From positions 248,001 to 312,000 of the forward strand of contig NZ_QOCF01000014.1 in NCBI RefSeq assembly GCF_003318255.1: DNA of 64,000 nucleotides. The letters are read 5' to 3'. Made by a program: the position numbers and the translations under genes. How positions within the stretch are numbered: the first letter of the stretch is position 1; each line of letters opens with the position of its first letter. This DNA comes from Ruegeria sp. A3M17 (GTDB lineage: Bacteria; Pseudomonadota; Alphaproteobacteria; Rhodobacterales; Rhodobacteraceae). Below, piece after piece: positions 26,522 through 35,638 of this stretch. The notes below the pieces were generated by a model, which saw only the letters and a list, made by a program, of their open reading frames with translations, had not been told where the DNA came from and ran no database searches.

Positions 26522-28009
26522 ATGGCCAAGCCCAAGAAACAGCCCCGCCCCAAGGCCGTAACGCCAAAAGGGTTCCGCGACTATTTCGGCCAGGAAGTCA
26601 CGCAGCGCACCGAGATGCTGCGGGCTATTGCGGACGTCTATCATCGTTACGGGTTTGACGCCCTGGAAAGCAGCGCGGTTGAAACCGTCGAGGCGCTGGG
26701 CAAGTTCCTTCCTGACGTAGATCGCCCGAACGAGGGTGTGTTCGCGTGGCAGGAAGTTGACGAGAATGACAAGGGCGACTGGATGGCCCTGCGCTATGAC
26801 CTGACCGCGCCTTTGGCCCGGGTTTACGCGCAGCACCGCAACGATCTGCCGACGCCTTATCGTCGTTATGCGATGGGACCAGTCTGGCGGAACGAAAAGC
26901 CGGGGCCGGGGCGCTATCGTCAGTTCTATCAATGCGATGCGGATACGGTGGGCACGGCCTCGATGGCCGCTGACGCCGAGATTTGCGCGATGCTGTCGGA
27001 CACGCTTGAGACCGTCGGCATTCCGCGCGGCGACTATCTGGTACGGGTCAATAACCGCAAGGTTCTGAATGGTGTGCTTGAGGCGATGGGCCTCGGCGAA
27101 GACGCCACTGCCCGCGACAACGTTCTGCGCACCATCGACAAGTTCGACAAAGTTGGCGAGCAGGGCGTGCGAGAGCTGTTGACCAAAGGCCGTCTGGACG
27201 CCTCAGGCGCGTTCATTGATGGGGTTGGTCTGAGCGAGGATCAGGCTGAGCCGGTGATCGCGTTTCTAACCTCCAAGGCCGCCGAAACCGCCGGAACGCT
27301 GGCCAACCTGCGTGCTGCTGTTGGCGACAGCAAGATCGGTGCGGACGGGATTGCGGAGTTGGAACAGATCGGTGCGCTGCTGGATGCGGGCGGGTACGGC
27401 GCGGACCGGATCGAGATTGACCCTTCGGTCGTGCGCGGTCTGGGTTACTATACCGGGCCGGTATATGAGGCTGAGCTGACTTTTGAGATTTTCGATGAGA
27501 AAGGCCGCAAGCGGCAATTCGGATCGGTTTCGGGTGGTGGTCGCTATGACGATCTGGTCAAACGCTTCACCGGGCAGGAAGTTCCGGCGACCGGCGTCTC
27601 CATCGGCGTCGACCGTCTGCTGGCTGCCCTACGTGAAAAAGGCAGGATCGCCGCACAGGCCACGGGTCCTGTAGTCGTGACCGTTATGGATCGCGACCGG
27701 ATGGCCGACTATCAGGCGATGGTGGCGGAACTGCGCAATGCCGGTATTCGGGCCGAGGTCTATTTGGGCAACCCCAAGAACTTCGGTAATCAGCTGAAAT
27801 ATGCGGACAAACGGAACTCTCCGATTGCAGTGATCGAGGGCGGTGACGAAAAGGCCAACGGGATCGTTCAGATCAAGGACCTGATCCTGGGCGCGAAGAT
27901 TGCCGAAAGCGCCACGCTCGAGGAATGGAAAGAACGCCCCAGCCAGTTCGAAGTGTCACGGGGTGATCTGGTCGCCAAAGTGCGCGAAATTCTGGACAGT
28001 CAGGACTGA
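26522..28009 (+). CDS. hisS: Histidine--tRNA ligase
   Basis: Class II aminoacyl-tRNA synthetase, 495 residues, charging tRNA-His. Class II motif 1 lies in the first 70 residues ([16 protein letters not shown]). Motif 2 is around [20 protein letters not shown]. The histidine-specific loops [13 protein letters not shown] and [14 protein letters not shown] and the C-terminal anticodon-binding domain follow. It is longer than the E. coli enzyme (about 424), as in other alphaproteobacteria. First of three genes with hisZ and hisG, at 3-bp spacing and then overlap. Confidence 0.96.
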   Translation: MAKPKKQPRPKAVTPKGFRDYFGQEVTQRTEMLRAIADVYHRYGFDALESSAVETVEALGKFLPDVDRPNEGVFAWQEVDENDKGDWMALRYDLTAPLARVYAQHRNDLPTPYRRYAMGPVWRNEKPGPGRYRQFYQCDADTVGTASMAADAEICAMLSDTLETVGIPRGDYLVRVNNRKVLNGVLEAMGLGEDATARDNVLRTIDKFDKVGEQGVRELLTKGRLDASGAFIDGVGLSEDQAEPVIAFLTSKAAETAGTLANLRAAVGDSKIGADGIAELEQIGALLDAGGYGADRIEIDPSVVRGLGYYTGPVYEAELTFEIFDEKGRKRQFGSVSGGGRYDDLVKRFTGQEVPATGVSIGVDRLLAALREKGRIAAQATGPVVVTVMDRDRMADYQAMVAELRNAGIRAEVYLGNPKNFGNQLKYADKRNSPIAVIEGGDEKANGIVQIKDLILGAKIAESATLEEWKERPSQFEVSRGDLVAKVREILDSQD

Positions 28010-28012
28010 CCG

Positions 28013-29101
28013 ATGCCCAACCGTTCCCAGATACAGGCCCGCGCCGCGATGATGCGTGTCCGGTTCGAAGCTGCCGGGGCGCAGGTTGTGGATACGCCCC
28101 TGCTGCAACCGGCTGAAACATTGCTGGACCTCTATGGCGAAGACATCCGCGCGCGTGCTTACGTGACTTCGGATGCGTTGCGAGGTGAGCAGATGCTGCG
28201 CCCGGATTTCACCTTGCCCGTCGTGCAGATGCACATGACCGACGGGGCTGAACCCGCGCGCTATACCTATTCAGGTGAAGTGTTTCGTCGGCAAGAGCAT
28301 GACCCGGATCGGTCCAACGAATACATTCAGGTCGGATATGAGGTTTTTGAGCGCAATGATCCTGCAGGGGCGGATGCCGAGGTGTTTTCGCTGTTTGCCT
28401 TGCAATTGCGGGGGCTGCCCCTGCGCGCGGCGACCGGTGACATCGGCATCCTGACGGCGGCTGTTCAGGGGCTGCGCACCACGGATCGGCGCAAGGCCGC
28501 TTTGATGCGCCATTTGTGGCGTCCACGTCGGTTCCGCGTGCTACTGGACCGGTTCGCCGGGCGAAAGCCCGAGCCGGAGCACCGCACAATGCTTTTGGAG
28601 GCCGCAGACCCGATGGGGTTTGAGGTTCCTATGATCGGAAAACGCCGCGCTGCCGAGATCGAGGCGCGCATCGACGCGTTGCGCGAAGATCGTGAGACGC
28701 CGCCGATTTCCGACAACGAGCTTGCAGGCCTGGAATCTCTGCTGACCGTTCGGGAAACCATGCCCTTCGCTTTGGAGCAGTTGCGGGATGTGGCCGTCGA
28801 CCTGCCTCAGATCACCCCGGCGCTGGACAGGCTTGAGGCGAGAATTGCCGCGCTGCAGGCGCGTGGTGTTGATGTGAGCCGGCTGGATTTCGAGGCGGCC
28901 TATGGGCGTACGTCGATGGAGTACTACGACGGGTTTGTCTTTGGGTTTTATGCCGAAGGACGACCCGATTTGCCACCGATTGCCACCGGCGGGCGTTACG
29001 ATGCGCTGACACGTCAATTGGGCAATGGGGCCGAAATTCCAGCTGTTGGCGGCGTGTTGCGCCCGGACCTGATGCTGGAAATCGAGGAGGCCGCGCAATG
29101 A
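28013..29101 (+). CDS. hisZ: ATP phosphoribosyltransferase regulatory subunit
   Basis: 362-residue HisRS-like protein lacking aminoacylation activity, needed to activate the short form of HisG in histidine biosynthesis. Class II synthetase-like features remain: TLPVVQMHM, YSGEVFRRQEH and the C-terminal IATGGRYDALTRQLGNG. It lies 3 bp after hisS and its stop overlaps the hisG start (ATGA). Presence of HisZ agrees with the short HisG next to it. Confidence 0.94.
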   Translation: MPNRSQIQARAAMMRVRFEAAGAQVVDTPLLQPAETLLDLYGEDIRARAYVTSDALRGEQMLRPDFTLPVVQMHMTDGAEPARYTYSGEVFRRQEHDPDRSNEYIQVGYEVFERNDPAGADAEVFSLFALQLRGLPLRAATGDIGILTAAVQGLRTTDRRKAALMRHLWRPRRFRVLLDRFAGRKPEPEHRTMLLEAADPMGFEVPMIGKRRAAEIEARIDALREDRETPPISDNELAGLESLLTVRETMPFALEQLRDVAVDLPQITPALDRLEARIAALQARGVDVSRLDFEAAYGRTSMEYYDGFVFGFYAEGRPDLPPIATGGRYDALTRQLGNGAEIPAVGGVLRPDLMLEIEEAAQ

Positions 29102-29787
29102 GCTTGAAACTGGGCGTGCCCTCAAAAGGCCGATTGATGGAGAAAACCTTCTCGTGGTTCGAAAAGCGAGGCATCACATTGTCGCGCAGCGGATCAGACC
29201 GGGAATACGCTGGTAAGGTCGAAGGGATCGACGGCGTCTCTCTGATCCTGTTGTCGGCGGGTGAAATCCCCCGCGAACTGGCAGCGGGGCGCATTCATCT
29301 GGGGGTTACCGGAACCGATCTGGTGCATGAGAAACTACCACGCTGGGAGCAACAGATTGAAGAGATATCGCCGCTTGGTTTCGGCAAAGCCGATCTGATC
29401 ATTGCCACACCTGCCTGTTGGGTCGATGTCGAAACCTTGGACGATCTCGATGCTGCCGCTGCAGCGTTTCGCAAAACCCACGGGCACCGGTTGCGGATTG
29501 CGACCAAATACCACCGATTGGTGCGCGAGTTTCTGACGGACGCGGGGGTTGCTGATTACACTCTGGTCGATAGCCAGGGCGCAACCGAAGGCACCGTGAT
29601 GAACGAAACCGCCGAGGCGATTGCCGATATCACCTCGACAGGTGAGACATTGCGCGCAAACCACCTAAAAATCCTGTCGGACGGCCTGATCCTGCAATCA
29701 CAAGCCACGCTGTGGCGTAGTAGGGTTGCCAGCTATGGTGTGGGTGAAAAAGAGGTTCTTTCCGAACTGCTTGACCGGCTGAACTGA
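29098..29787 (+). CDS. hisG: ATP phosphoribosyltransferase catalytic subunit (short form)
   Basis: 229-residue short-form HisG, first enzyme of histidine biosynthesis (ATP plus PRPP to phosphoribosyl-ATP). Motifs are LGVPSKGRLMEKT at the N-terminus, RIHLGVTGTDLV, and the PRPP-binding loop DSQGATEGTVMNE. It lacks the C-terminal histidine-binding domain of long-form enzymes, so regulation passes through HisZ. Its stop directly abuts the stop of the convergent DUF1489 gene. Confidence 0.95.
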   Translation: MSLKLGVPSKGRLMEKTFSWFEKRGITLSRSGSDREYAGKVEGIDGVSLILLSAGEIPRELAAGRIHLGVTGTDLVHEKLPRWEQQIEEISPLGFGKADLIIATPACWVDVETLDDLDAAAAAFRKTHGHRLRIATKYHRLVREFLTDAGVADYTLVDSQGATEGTVMNETAEAIADITSTGETLRANHLKILSDGLILQSQATLWRSRVASYGVGEKEVLSELLDRLN

Positions 29788-30219
29788 TTACAGCACGCCG
29801 ATGTCCGCCAACGCGCGATTCAGATCGTCGGGCAGAGAATCATCCTCGGCCCGTCCTTTGGGAAGATCGGCAGGGGTATCTTCGGGTTTAAGGTATCGCC
29901 ACCCTTGGAACGGGCGTTTCAGAGCGTTCTGTGTGCGGTGCACCTCAGGGTCCAGCACGATGGCGCAGCGGCGGATACCGTCCTCGCCGCGCACTTCGTC
30001 CATCCGTAGGATCTTCTGGCGGCACTGTACAACACCCTTGATCACCCAATAGATTGATCCGCCGTTCAGAATCTCGGCCTCGCGCTTGGGCCACATGCGG
30101 GTGACGTGGCGCGGCAAGCCGTCTTCATAAAGCGGCTTGCGGCTGTCTTGCCACTCCATCAGCGTGTCGACGCTTTCCGATCCAACCGAAAGTTTTATGA
30201 GGTTTACGAATTTATCCAC
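29788..30219 (-). CDS. DUF1489 family protein
   Basis: 143 residues, cytoplasmic, no recognised catalytic motif. The body (LMEWQDSR, then HVTRMWPKREAEILNGGSIYWVIKG and FQGWRYLK) matches the alphaproteobacterial DUF1489 family of unknown function. The GTG start at 30219 gives the conserved N-terminus (MDKFVNLIKL) with GGGA nine bases before it. The start codon lies inside the DnaA box at 30212-30220, and the gene diverges from nrdJ. Confidence 0.85.
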   Translation of the reverse strand: MDKFVNLIKLSVGSESVDTLMEWQDSRKPLYEDGLPRHVTRMWPKREAEILNGGSIYWVIKGVVQCRQKILRMDEVRGEDGIRRCAIVLDPEVHRTQNALKRPFQGWRYLKPEDTPADLPKGRAEDDSLPDDLNRALADIGVL

Positions 30220-30231
30220 AGCTTTCCCACA
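30212..30231 (+). promoter_or_regulatory. DnaA box with a degenerate second box upstream of nrdJ
   Basis: TTATCCACA at 30212-30220 is a perfect DnaA box, and TTTCCCACA at 30223-30231 is a two-mismatch copy one helical turn (11 bp) away. They lie about 105-120 bp before nrdJ. DnaA regulation of ribonucleotide reductase genes is known for E. coli nrdAB. A possible nrdJ promoter, TTGTCA at 30274 with GATAGT at 30296, lies between the boxes and the gene. Confidence 0.5.
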
Positions 30232-30333
30232 GAGTCGTCCATCGACTATCTATCCATTGTAGCCCATGTGCGATTGTCATCAAGGTATAGTGGGTGATAG
30301 TCTGGATACCTCTTTCAGAATAGGGAATCACCA

Positions 30334-32616
30334 ATGAGCCGCTTTGCCGCCCCCATCGCCGAGCAGATCTGGGACATGAAATATCGTTTCAAACAGGCTG
30401 ATGGCACGCCCATTGACCAGACGGTCGAGGACAGCTGGCGGCGTATCGCTCGCGATCTTGCGCAGGTTGAAAAAGACCCCGCGCATTGGGAGCAGAAGTT
30501 CTTCGAAGCGCTGGAAGATTTCAAATATCTGCCCGCTGGCCGTATCACCGCAGGTGCAGGCACTGCGCGACGTGTGACGCTGTTTAACTGCTTTGTTATG
30601 GGCACGGTGCCGGACAGTATGGGCGGTATCTTTGACATGCTGAAAGAGGCCGCGCTGACCATGCAGCAGGGTGGGGGGATCGGCTATGATTTCTCGACCA
30701 TCCGCCCACGTGGCGCGGATGTGCATGGTGTAGCAGCGGACGCGTCGGGGCCACTGTCGTTCATGGACGTTTGGGACGCGATGTGCCGCACCATCATGTC
30801 CGCAGGTTCACGCCGTGGCGCGATGATGGCGACCATGCGCTGTGATCACCCGGATATCGAACAGTTCATCACAGCCAAATCTGATCCCGCACGCCTGCGC
30901 ATGTTCAACATGTCTGTGCTTGTCACCGATCCCTTTATGGAAGCTGTCAAAGCCGATGGCCCGTGGGAGCTGGTGTTCGACGACAAGGTTTATCACACCA
31001 TTCAAGCGCGTGATCTGTGGAACAAGATCATGCAGGCGACCTATGACTATGCCGAACCGGGCGTGATTTTCATCGACCGGATCAACAAGGCCAACAACCT
31101 CAGCTACGCCGAAACCATTGCGGCGACGAACCCATGTGGCGAGCAGCCGTTGCCGCCTTATGGCGCGTGCCTGCTGGGGTCGATCAATCTGGCCCGCCTT
31201 GTGGTCGAACCGTTCGAGGATGCGGCCCATCTGAACGAGGCTGCCCTGCAAGAGCTGGTCGCGACAGCCGTTCGCATGATGGACAATGTTGTGGACGCGT
31301 CGAAGTTCCCGCTGCCCGAACAGGCCGCCGAGGCGCAGGCCAAGCGCCGTATCGGGCTGGGTGTGACCGGGTTGGCGGATGCTCTGCTGATGCTGGGTCT
31401 GCGCTATGGCTCGGACGAGGGCGCGCGTCAGACCGAACGCTGGTTGAAAGCAATTGCGCGCGCCGCGTATCTGGCGTCGGTCGACTTGGCGAAGGAAAAA
31501 GGGGCGTTCCCCTTGTTTGATGCCGAGAAATACCTGGAAAGCGGCACGATGCAGCAGATGGATGATGATGTGCGCGATGCGATCCGCGAACACGGTATCC
31601 GCAACGCTTTGCTGACTTCGATTGCACCGACCGGTACGATTTCTCTCTATGCGGGGAATGTGTCGTCAGGGATCGAGCCGGTCTTTGCCTATGCCTATAC
31701 GCGGAAGGTCCTGCAAAAGGATGGCTCGCGCACTGAAGAAGAGGTCGTGGACTACGCCGTGCAGATGTGGCGCGACAAGTTTGGCGACAAGGAACTGCCA
31801 GACTATTTCGTCAACGCGCAGACGCTGTCCCCCTCCGATCACGTCAAGATGCAAGCGGCGGCGCAGAAATGGATCGACAGCTCGATCTCAAAAACGATCA
31901 ACTGCCCCGAGGACATCAGCTTTGACGCTTTCAAAGATGTCTACATGCAGGCCTGGGATCAGGGGTGCAAAGGGTGCACGACCTATCGTCCGAACGATGT
32001 GACGGGGTCCGTCCTGACCGTGTCAGAAAGCGAAGACAAAGCGCCGGGTGAAAGTGCAAGCGCGCCGCATGAAATTGATGGTGGCGACGTGATCTACATG
32101 TCGGAGCCGCTGGATCGCCCACAATCTCTGGAAGGGTCGACCTATAAACTGAAATGGCCCGATAGCGAGCACGCGATCTATCTGACGATCAATGATATTG
32201 TCATTGGTGGCCGTCGTCGTCCGTTCGAAGTGTTCATCAACTCGAAGAACATGGAGCATTACGCCTGGACGCTAGCGCTAACCCGAATGATCTCGGCCGT
32301 GTTCCGCCGGGGTGGGGATGTGTCTTTTGTTGTTGAAGAACTGAAGGCCGTGTTTGACCCGCGTGGTGGCGCATGGGTTCAGGGCAAGTATATCCCGTCG
32401 ATCCTGGCCGCAATTGGTGGCGTGATCGAACAGCACATGATCAATATTGGCTTTCTTGAGGGCGAGGGCATGGCGCTCAAATCCGACCCCCAGGCGCAGG
32501 TCGTCAACATGGACGCGCCACGCGGCAAAGCCTGCCCATCCTGCGGCCAGTACGACATGGTGATGATCGAGGGCTGCATGACCTGCCGCAGCTGCGGTCA
32601 TTCAAAATGTGGCTGA
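30334..32616 (+). CDS. nrdJ: Adenosylcobalamin-dependent ribonucleoside-diphosphate reductase (class II)
   Basis: 760-residue class II (B12-dependent) ribonucleotide reductase supplying deoxyribonucleotides with or without oxygen. The barrel has VTLFNCFVMG (N-terminal redox Cys), AATNPCGEQPLPPYG near residue 266 (active-site Cys) and SIAPTGTISLYAGNVSSGIE. The C-terminus carries the Cys-rich CPSCGQYDMV, then GCMTCRSCGHSKCG, typical of the TIGR02504 subgroup. TAGGGA precedes the ATG. Monocistronic, with a strong terminator about 40 bp downstream. No cobalamin riboswitch was seen upstream. Confidence 0.95.
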   Translation: MSRFAAPIAEQIWDMKYRFKQADGTPIDQTVEDSWRRIARDLAQVEKDPAHWEQKFFEALEDFKYLPAGRITAGAGTARRVTLFNCFVMGTVPDSMGGIFDMLKEAALTMQQGGGIGYDFSTIRPRGADVHGVAADASGPLSFMDVWDAMCRTIMSAGSRRGAMMATMRCDHPDIEQFITAKSDPARLRMFNMSVLVTDPFMEAVKADGPWELVFDDKVYHTIQARDLWNKIMQATYDYAEPGVIFIDRINKANNLSYAETIAATNPCGEQPLPPYGACLLGSINLARLVVEPFEDAAHLNEAALQELVATAVRMMDNVVDASKFPLPEQAAEAQAKRRIGLGVTGLADALLMLGLRYGSDEGARQTERWLKAIARAAYLASVDLAKEKGAFPLFDAEKYLESGTMQQMDDDVRDAIREHGIRNALLTSIAPTGTISLYAGNVSSGIEPVFAYAYTRKVLQKDGSRTEEEVVDYAVQMWRDKFGDKELPDYFVNAQTLSPSDHVKMQAAAQKWIDSSISKTINCPEDISFDAFKDVYMQAWDQGCKGCTTYRPNDVTGSVLTVSESEDKAPGESASAPHEIDGGDVIYMSEPLDRPQSLEGSTYKLKWPDSEHAIYLTINDIVIGGRRRPFEVFINSKNMEHYAWTLALTRMISAVFRRGGDVSFVVEELKAVFDPRGGAWVQGKYIPSILAAIGGVIEQHMINIGFLEGEGMALKSDPQAQVVNMDAPRGKACPSCGQYDMVMIEGCMTCRSCGHSKCG

Positions 32617-32654
32617 GGCTGCAGTGGCTGACGTCGTGTGGCGTGTCACGCGAG

Positions 32655-32685
32655 ATGACCTAAACGTTTCAATAGGTCATTTTTT
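32655..32685 (+). terminator. Rho-independent terminator of nrdJ
   Basis: An 8-bp perfect stem, ATGACCTA (32655-32662) with TAGGTCAT (32673-32680), a ten-base loop and a six-T run at 32680-32685. Confidence 0.85.
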
Positions 32686-32703
32686 GTAAATCAGATGAAG
32701 AAA

Positions 32704-32728
32704 CGGCCTCGGATGTAATCCGGGGCCG
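32704..32728 (-). terminator. Terminator of the HEAT-repeat gene
   Basis: On the minus strand, CGGCC-C-CGGAT-tac-ATCCG-A-GGCCG (32728 down to 32704) forms a stem with one mismatch and is followed by TTTCTTC. It lies 47 bp after the stop of the gene ending at 32776 and faces the nrdJ terminator. Confidence 0.65.
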
Positions 32729-32775
32729 ATTGATTTCAGGTTGGAACTGGCGAACATGGATGCTCGCCTGCCAAA

Positions 32776-35439
32776 TCAGTTCCCGTCCCCTGCATCGGGA
32801 TTGGGCTTCAAGATTGGCCAACGGCGCCCCGATGCAAGATCTGGATGGCGTGGCTCCGATTCTGGAGCGCCGTACTCGTCTCGGAGCTGGTCTATGAGGT
32901 TGAGACAGCGGGCGGCAAGAGAATCCTCGCCGCCTCTGCCCGTCATCGCCAGGAGCTTTCGACGCAGCTCGGTCGCTACAATCGGAACGATATCGTAGGC
33001 ACCTTGCCAATCTTCGGAGGGAACGCGCTCAGAGACAACGCTTTCGATCGCCTGCCGACCCACGTATGATTGCCCGGTTTCCGTAGTGAAACCGATCAGC
33101 ATCACCAAACCGTCCACGCCAGGGTCTTCGGCAATTGCGCTAGCTAACGAGGCAAGCTGCTTCGTTGTCGGTCCATCCTTCAGGAGGTCGTGGACATAGG
33201 CGCGAACCTCTGAGAACTCCGAGATTAGGCCACCCAATTCGCGTTGCCAATGCCATCCGTCGTATAACTTGCCGTCGAGAGCTCCGCTGACGGTCAAGTC
33301 AACAAGGCGGCGCGCGGCGGATACGGTGTTGAACCTCATCGCGGTCGCTCGCCACTGATGGTTCTGATAGAGACGCGGGTCTTCTTCTGCGAGCGTGAAA
33401 GTCACGCCTTCTGCGTCGTCCGAACAGGAAGCGGAGAGTCCGCCAACCATCTCTTCGAGCATTCGTGGTTCGCGCTGCGCGTCCGGCATGCGGCGCACGA
33501 TGGCGGGCAGACCGGTGACAGGTGTGGCGAATGGCAAAAGGCGCAACCAGTCGCGTAGCTGATACGCGTCGCTTTCAGTCAGAATCCAAGTCTCCGTCTT
33601 GGCCGCCTCAAATGTTTCAGCTATGCCGTCGGCTACGAGCTTGATGTTGATGCCCTCGCCAGAGAGGACCAGCGACAATAACAAGGCTGCGCGCGCTTGC
33701 CTCGGCGCGAGAGAAATGAGCTTCTGGATCGTCGCGTCACGCTGGCCATGGGGGAGGCGTGCTCCGACAATGCCTAGCGAAACTGCCAGCTTGGCATGCG
33801 CATCCGACGAACTATCGACAATCAAGGTCTCGATTGCGCCGAAGATCGCCTCTGCTTCGACCGATGTCGCATTGGGGTCGGCGACGAGGGCCTCCCGGCG
33901 TGCTTCCACGCGCGAGAAATCTACGCCGATGCGGAATTTTTTGTCGTCCTTGGGTTCGTTCGCCTCAAACCACTGGGCAGCCAGCACACGAGCCGCCAAC
34001 TCGCCAAAATGCTCATCCGTCAAGTACTCATGCATCAGCATAGCTGTCTCTTGTGCATTGATCGCCATGAACGCCCGTTGGTATTCGTGCAAGTGTGGAT
34101 GCTGCGCTTCGTGCACCGCGTCTCTATCCCTCCAGCCGCTCGCGGTAGCTTTTTCGCGGAAAGCTCGATAGCGACGTAAATTGTCGTCAAGCATTCTCTT
34201 CAAGATTGTAAGATGTTCGACGGACGGCGCGTGGCTCATCATCGTTGCAATGGTGGCTATTCGCAAACGCTTCTCATCCCCAGCGGCAAGCATGCGCTCG
34301 GCCCATTCGCGCGCCAACACGCCGATTGCGGTCAACCCTTCCTCATTGAAGGGTCGCGCCCGGTCTTCGTCACCATAGGTCCCACGGGAAAACAGCTCGG
34401 CCAGTTGGACGATATCCTCATTGTTAGCGTTTACTGCCCGCACCTGAACGGCGGCCACCAAACTTGCGCCCGGTGTGTGACCGATACGGGCGCGCAGACC
34501 GTGATAGCGATCTCCCGCAGCCTGATTGTATTTTCCGTTAGCGTCGCGCACGACCTTCCTAGCAGTAAGGTACGCGTCGATTAGCCGACCAACAGCAATT
34601 GGTCCAAGCACTGAGGAGGCAGCTTCAGCGTGGTCGTCGTGGCGATTTGTTTCTTCAAGGGCAATTCCAAGCAGTTCGTCGTCCTCAAGGACGAACCCGG
34701 CGGCGGCAAGAATATTATCCGCGCCGTAGATGAGCTCGCGGCGTTCACGCACGCGGCGCAGCAACCCGACAGCGAGAGCCTGTGGATAGCGATTTCTTAC
34801 TTCGTACAATAGATACCTATCGCCATCGCGCTTACGGTCGAATTCCATTTCAGCAACAATCTCGGTAACGTCGGCGTAGCATTCATCTCCGCCTGGCGAG
34901 TAGACGAGTGAAAGCAGGCGCTCAATGTGCGATATTCCGCCAGTACTGCGCCGTTCGCGCGCTCTCTGGAGTTCCTGCTGGACGGCGTCAACGGCAATGT
35001 GGTCGAGGTAGCCCTTTTGGGCGAGGATGTCGTAAGTCGCTTCGCCCGCTTCCTTTATTAAGTCAGCGACGTGGCGATCCGCCCGTCGAAATGATAGCGC
35101 ATCGACAACCGTCGCTTTTACCTCCGGATCGCTGTCACTCCTTGCGATTGCGGTCGCAAGGTCGAGGCCATCATTTCCGCTGTTCGCTGCGATTTCATGC
35201 AGTACATGCTTGCGGATTTCCGATGGCAGCGATGCAATTCGCGTCGGTGTGTCGTTCCCAAGCACGGAAGGGCGAAAATGCTTCGCCGCCCGGAGCGCCG
35301 GCAGGTGCACCTGATCGTCCGCGTGTGTGACAAGCGGCCAAACAAGGTCGCTGAATTCCGGCCTGCCGGATGCAATCATGAAACGCACCGCGCGATCGAC
35401 CTTGCCTGGCGCGTGCCACTGCTCGGCAAGGTTTCGCAT
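32776..35439 (-). CDS. Large helical-repeat (HEAT-like) protein, 5'-truncated
   Basis: Some 890 residues of short paired helices with no enzyme motif, for example VHLPALRAAKHFRPSVLG, SDSDPEVKATVVDALSF and LAKKGYLDHIAV-like units, as in HEAT/armadillo regions of large NTPases. No Walker motif, signal peptide or membrane span is visible. The open frame continues upstream to 35799, but 35458-35592 is antisense to a thiolase remnant and 35639 onward to an AraC gene, so real coding ends near 35451. The first ATG after that (35439) has no ribosome-binding site. I infer the C-terminal part of a larger, perhaps STAND-type, protein that lost its N-terminus. Confidence applies to the ORF, not to function. 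Confidence 0.6.
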   Translation of the reverse strand: MRNLAEQWHAPGKVDRAVRFMIASGRPEFSDLVWPLVTHADDQVHLPALRAAKHFRPSVLGNDTPTRIASLPSEIRKHVLHEIAANSGNDGLDLATAIARSDSDPEVKATVVDALSFRRADRHVADLIKEAGEATYDILAQKGYLDHIAVDAVQQELQRARERRSTGGISHIERLLSLVYSPGGDECYADVTEIVAEMEFDRKRDGDRYLLYEVRNRYPQALAVGLLRRVRERRELIYGADNILAAAGFVLEDDELLGIALEETNRHDDHAEAASSVLGPIAVGRLIDAYLTARKVVRDANGKYNQAAGDRYHGLRARIGHTPGASLVAAVQVRAVNANNEDIVQLAELFSRGTYGDEDRARPFNEEGLTAIGVLAREWAERMLAAGDEKRLRIATIATMMSHAPSVEHLTILKRMLDDNLRRYRAFREKATASGWRDRDAVHEAQHPHLHEYQRAFMAINAQETAMLMHEYLTDEHFGELAARVLAAQWFEANEPKDDKKFRIGVDFSRVEARREALVADPNATSVEAEAIFGAIETLIVDSSSDAHAKLAVSLGIVGARLPHGQRDATIQKLISLAPRQARAALLLSLVLSGEGINIKLVADGIAETFEAAKTETWILTESDAYQLRDWLRLLPFATPVTGLPAIVRRMPDAQREPRMLEEMVGGLSASCSDDAEGVTFTLAEEDPRLYQNHQWRATAMRFNTVSAARRLVDLTVSGALDGKLYDGWHWQRELGGLISEFSEVRAYVHDLLKDGPTTKQLASLASAIAEDPGVDGLVMLIGFTTETGQSYVGRQAIESVVSERVPSEDWQGAYDIVPIVATELRRKLLAMTGRGGEDSLAARCLNLIDQLRDEYGAPESEPRHPDLASGRRWPILKPNPDAGDGN

Positions 35440-35457
35440 ATCGGTGCTGATCGGTAC

Positions 35458-35592
35458 CCCTACGGCATGACGGGCGCGAGACAAGTCGGGCACGTTCTGC
35501 TTGAGGGGAGGCGTCGTGGCGTAAAATACGTGGTGACCTCCATGTGTGTTGGCGGAGGCATGGGGGCGGCAGCGTTGTTTGAAGTCGCCTAA
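35458..35592 (+). pseudogene. 3' remnant of a thiolase (acetyl-CoA acetyltransferase) gene
   Basis: The last 44 codons of a thiolase: PYGMTGARQVGHVLLEGRRR, then GVKYVVTSMCVGGGMGAAAL and a FEVA end. They contain the C-terminal catalytic Cys of the C-GGG-G motif and the G-TGARQ loop. Homology stops abruptly at about 35455, where the truncated HEAT gene begins on the other strand. The catalytic Cys near residue 90 and the rest of the enzyme are missing in the window. Similar genes often sit beside acyl-CoA dehydrogenase genes, a scrap of which lies at 36853. Confidence 0.75.
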
Positions 35593-35638
35593 GCCATGTT
35601 TCCTGTCACCCGGAATTGGTGATACCTCCTGAGGCGTT

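Noticed and set aside
30232..30333. NrdR box or cobalamin riboswitch before nrdJ
   Set aside because: The best NrdR-like match matches the consensus at only about half its positions, and no cobalamin-box sequence or room for the riboswitch fold was found.
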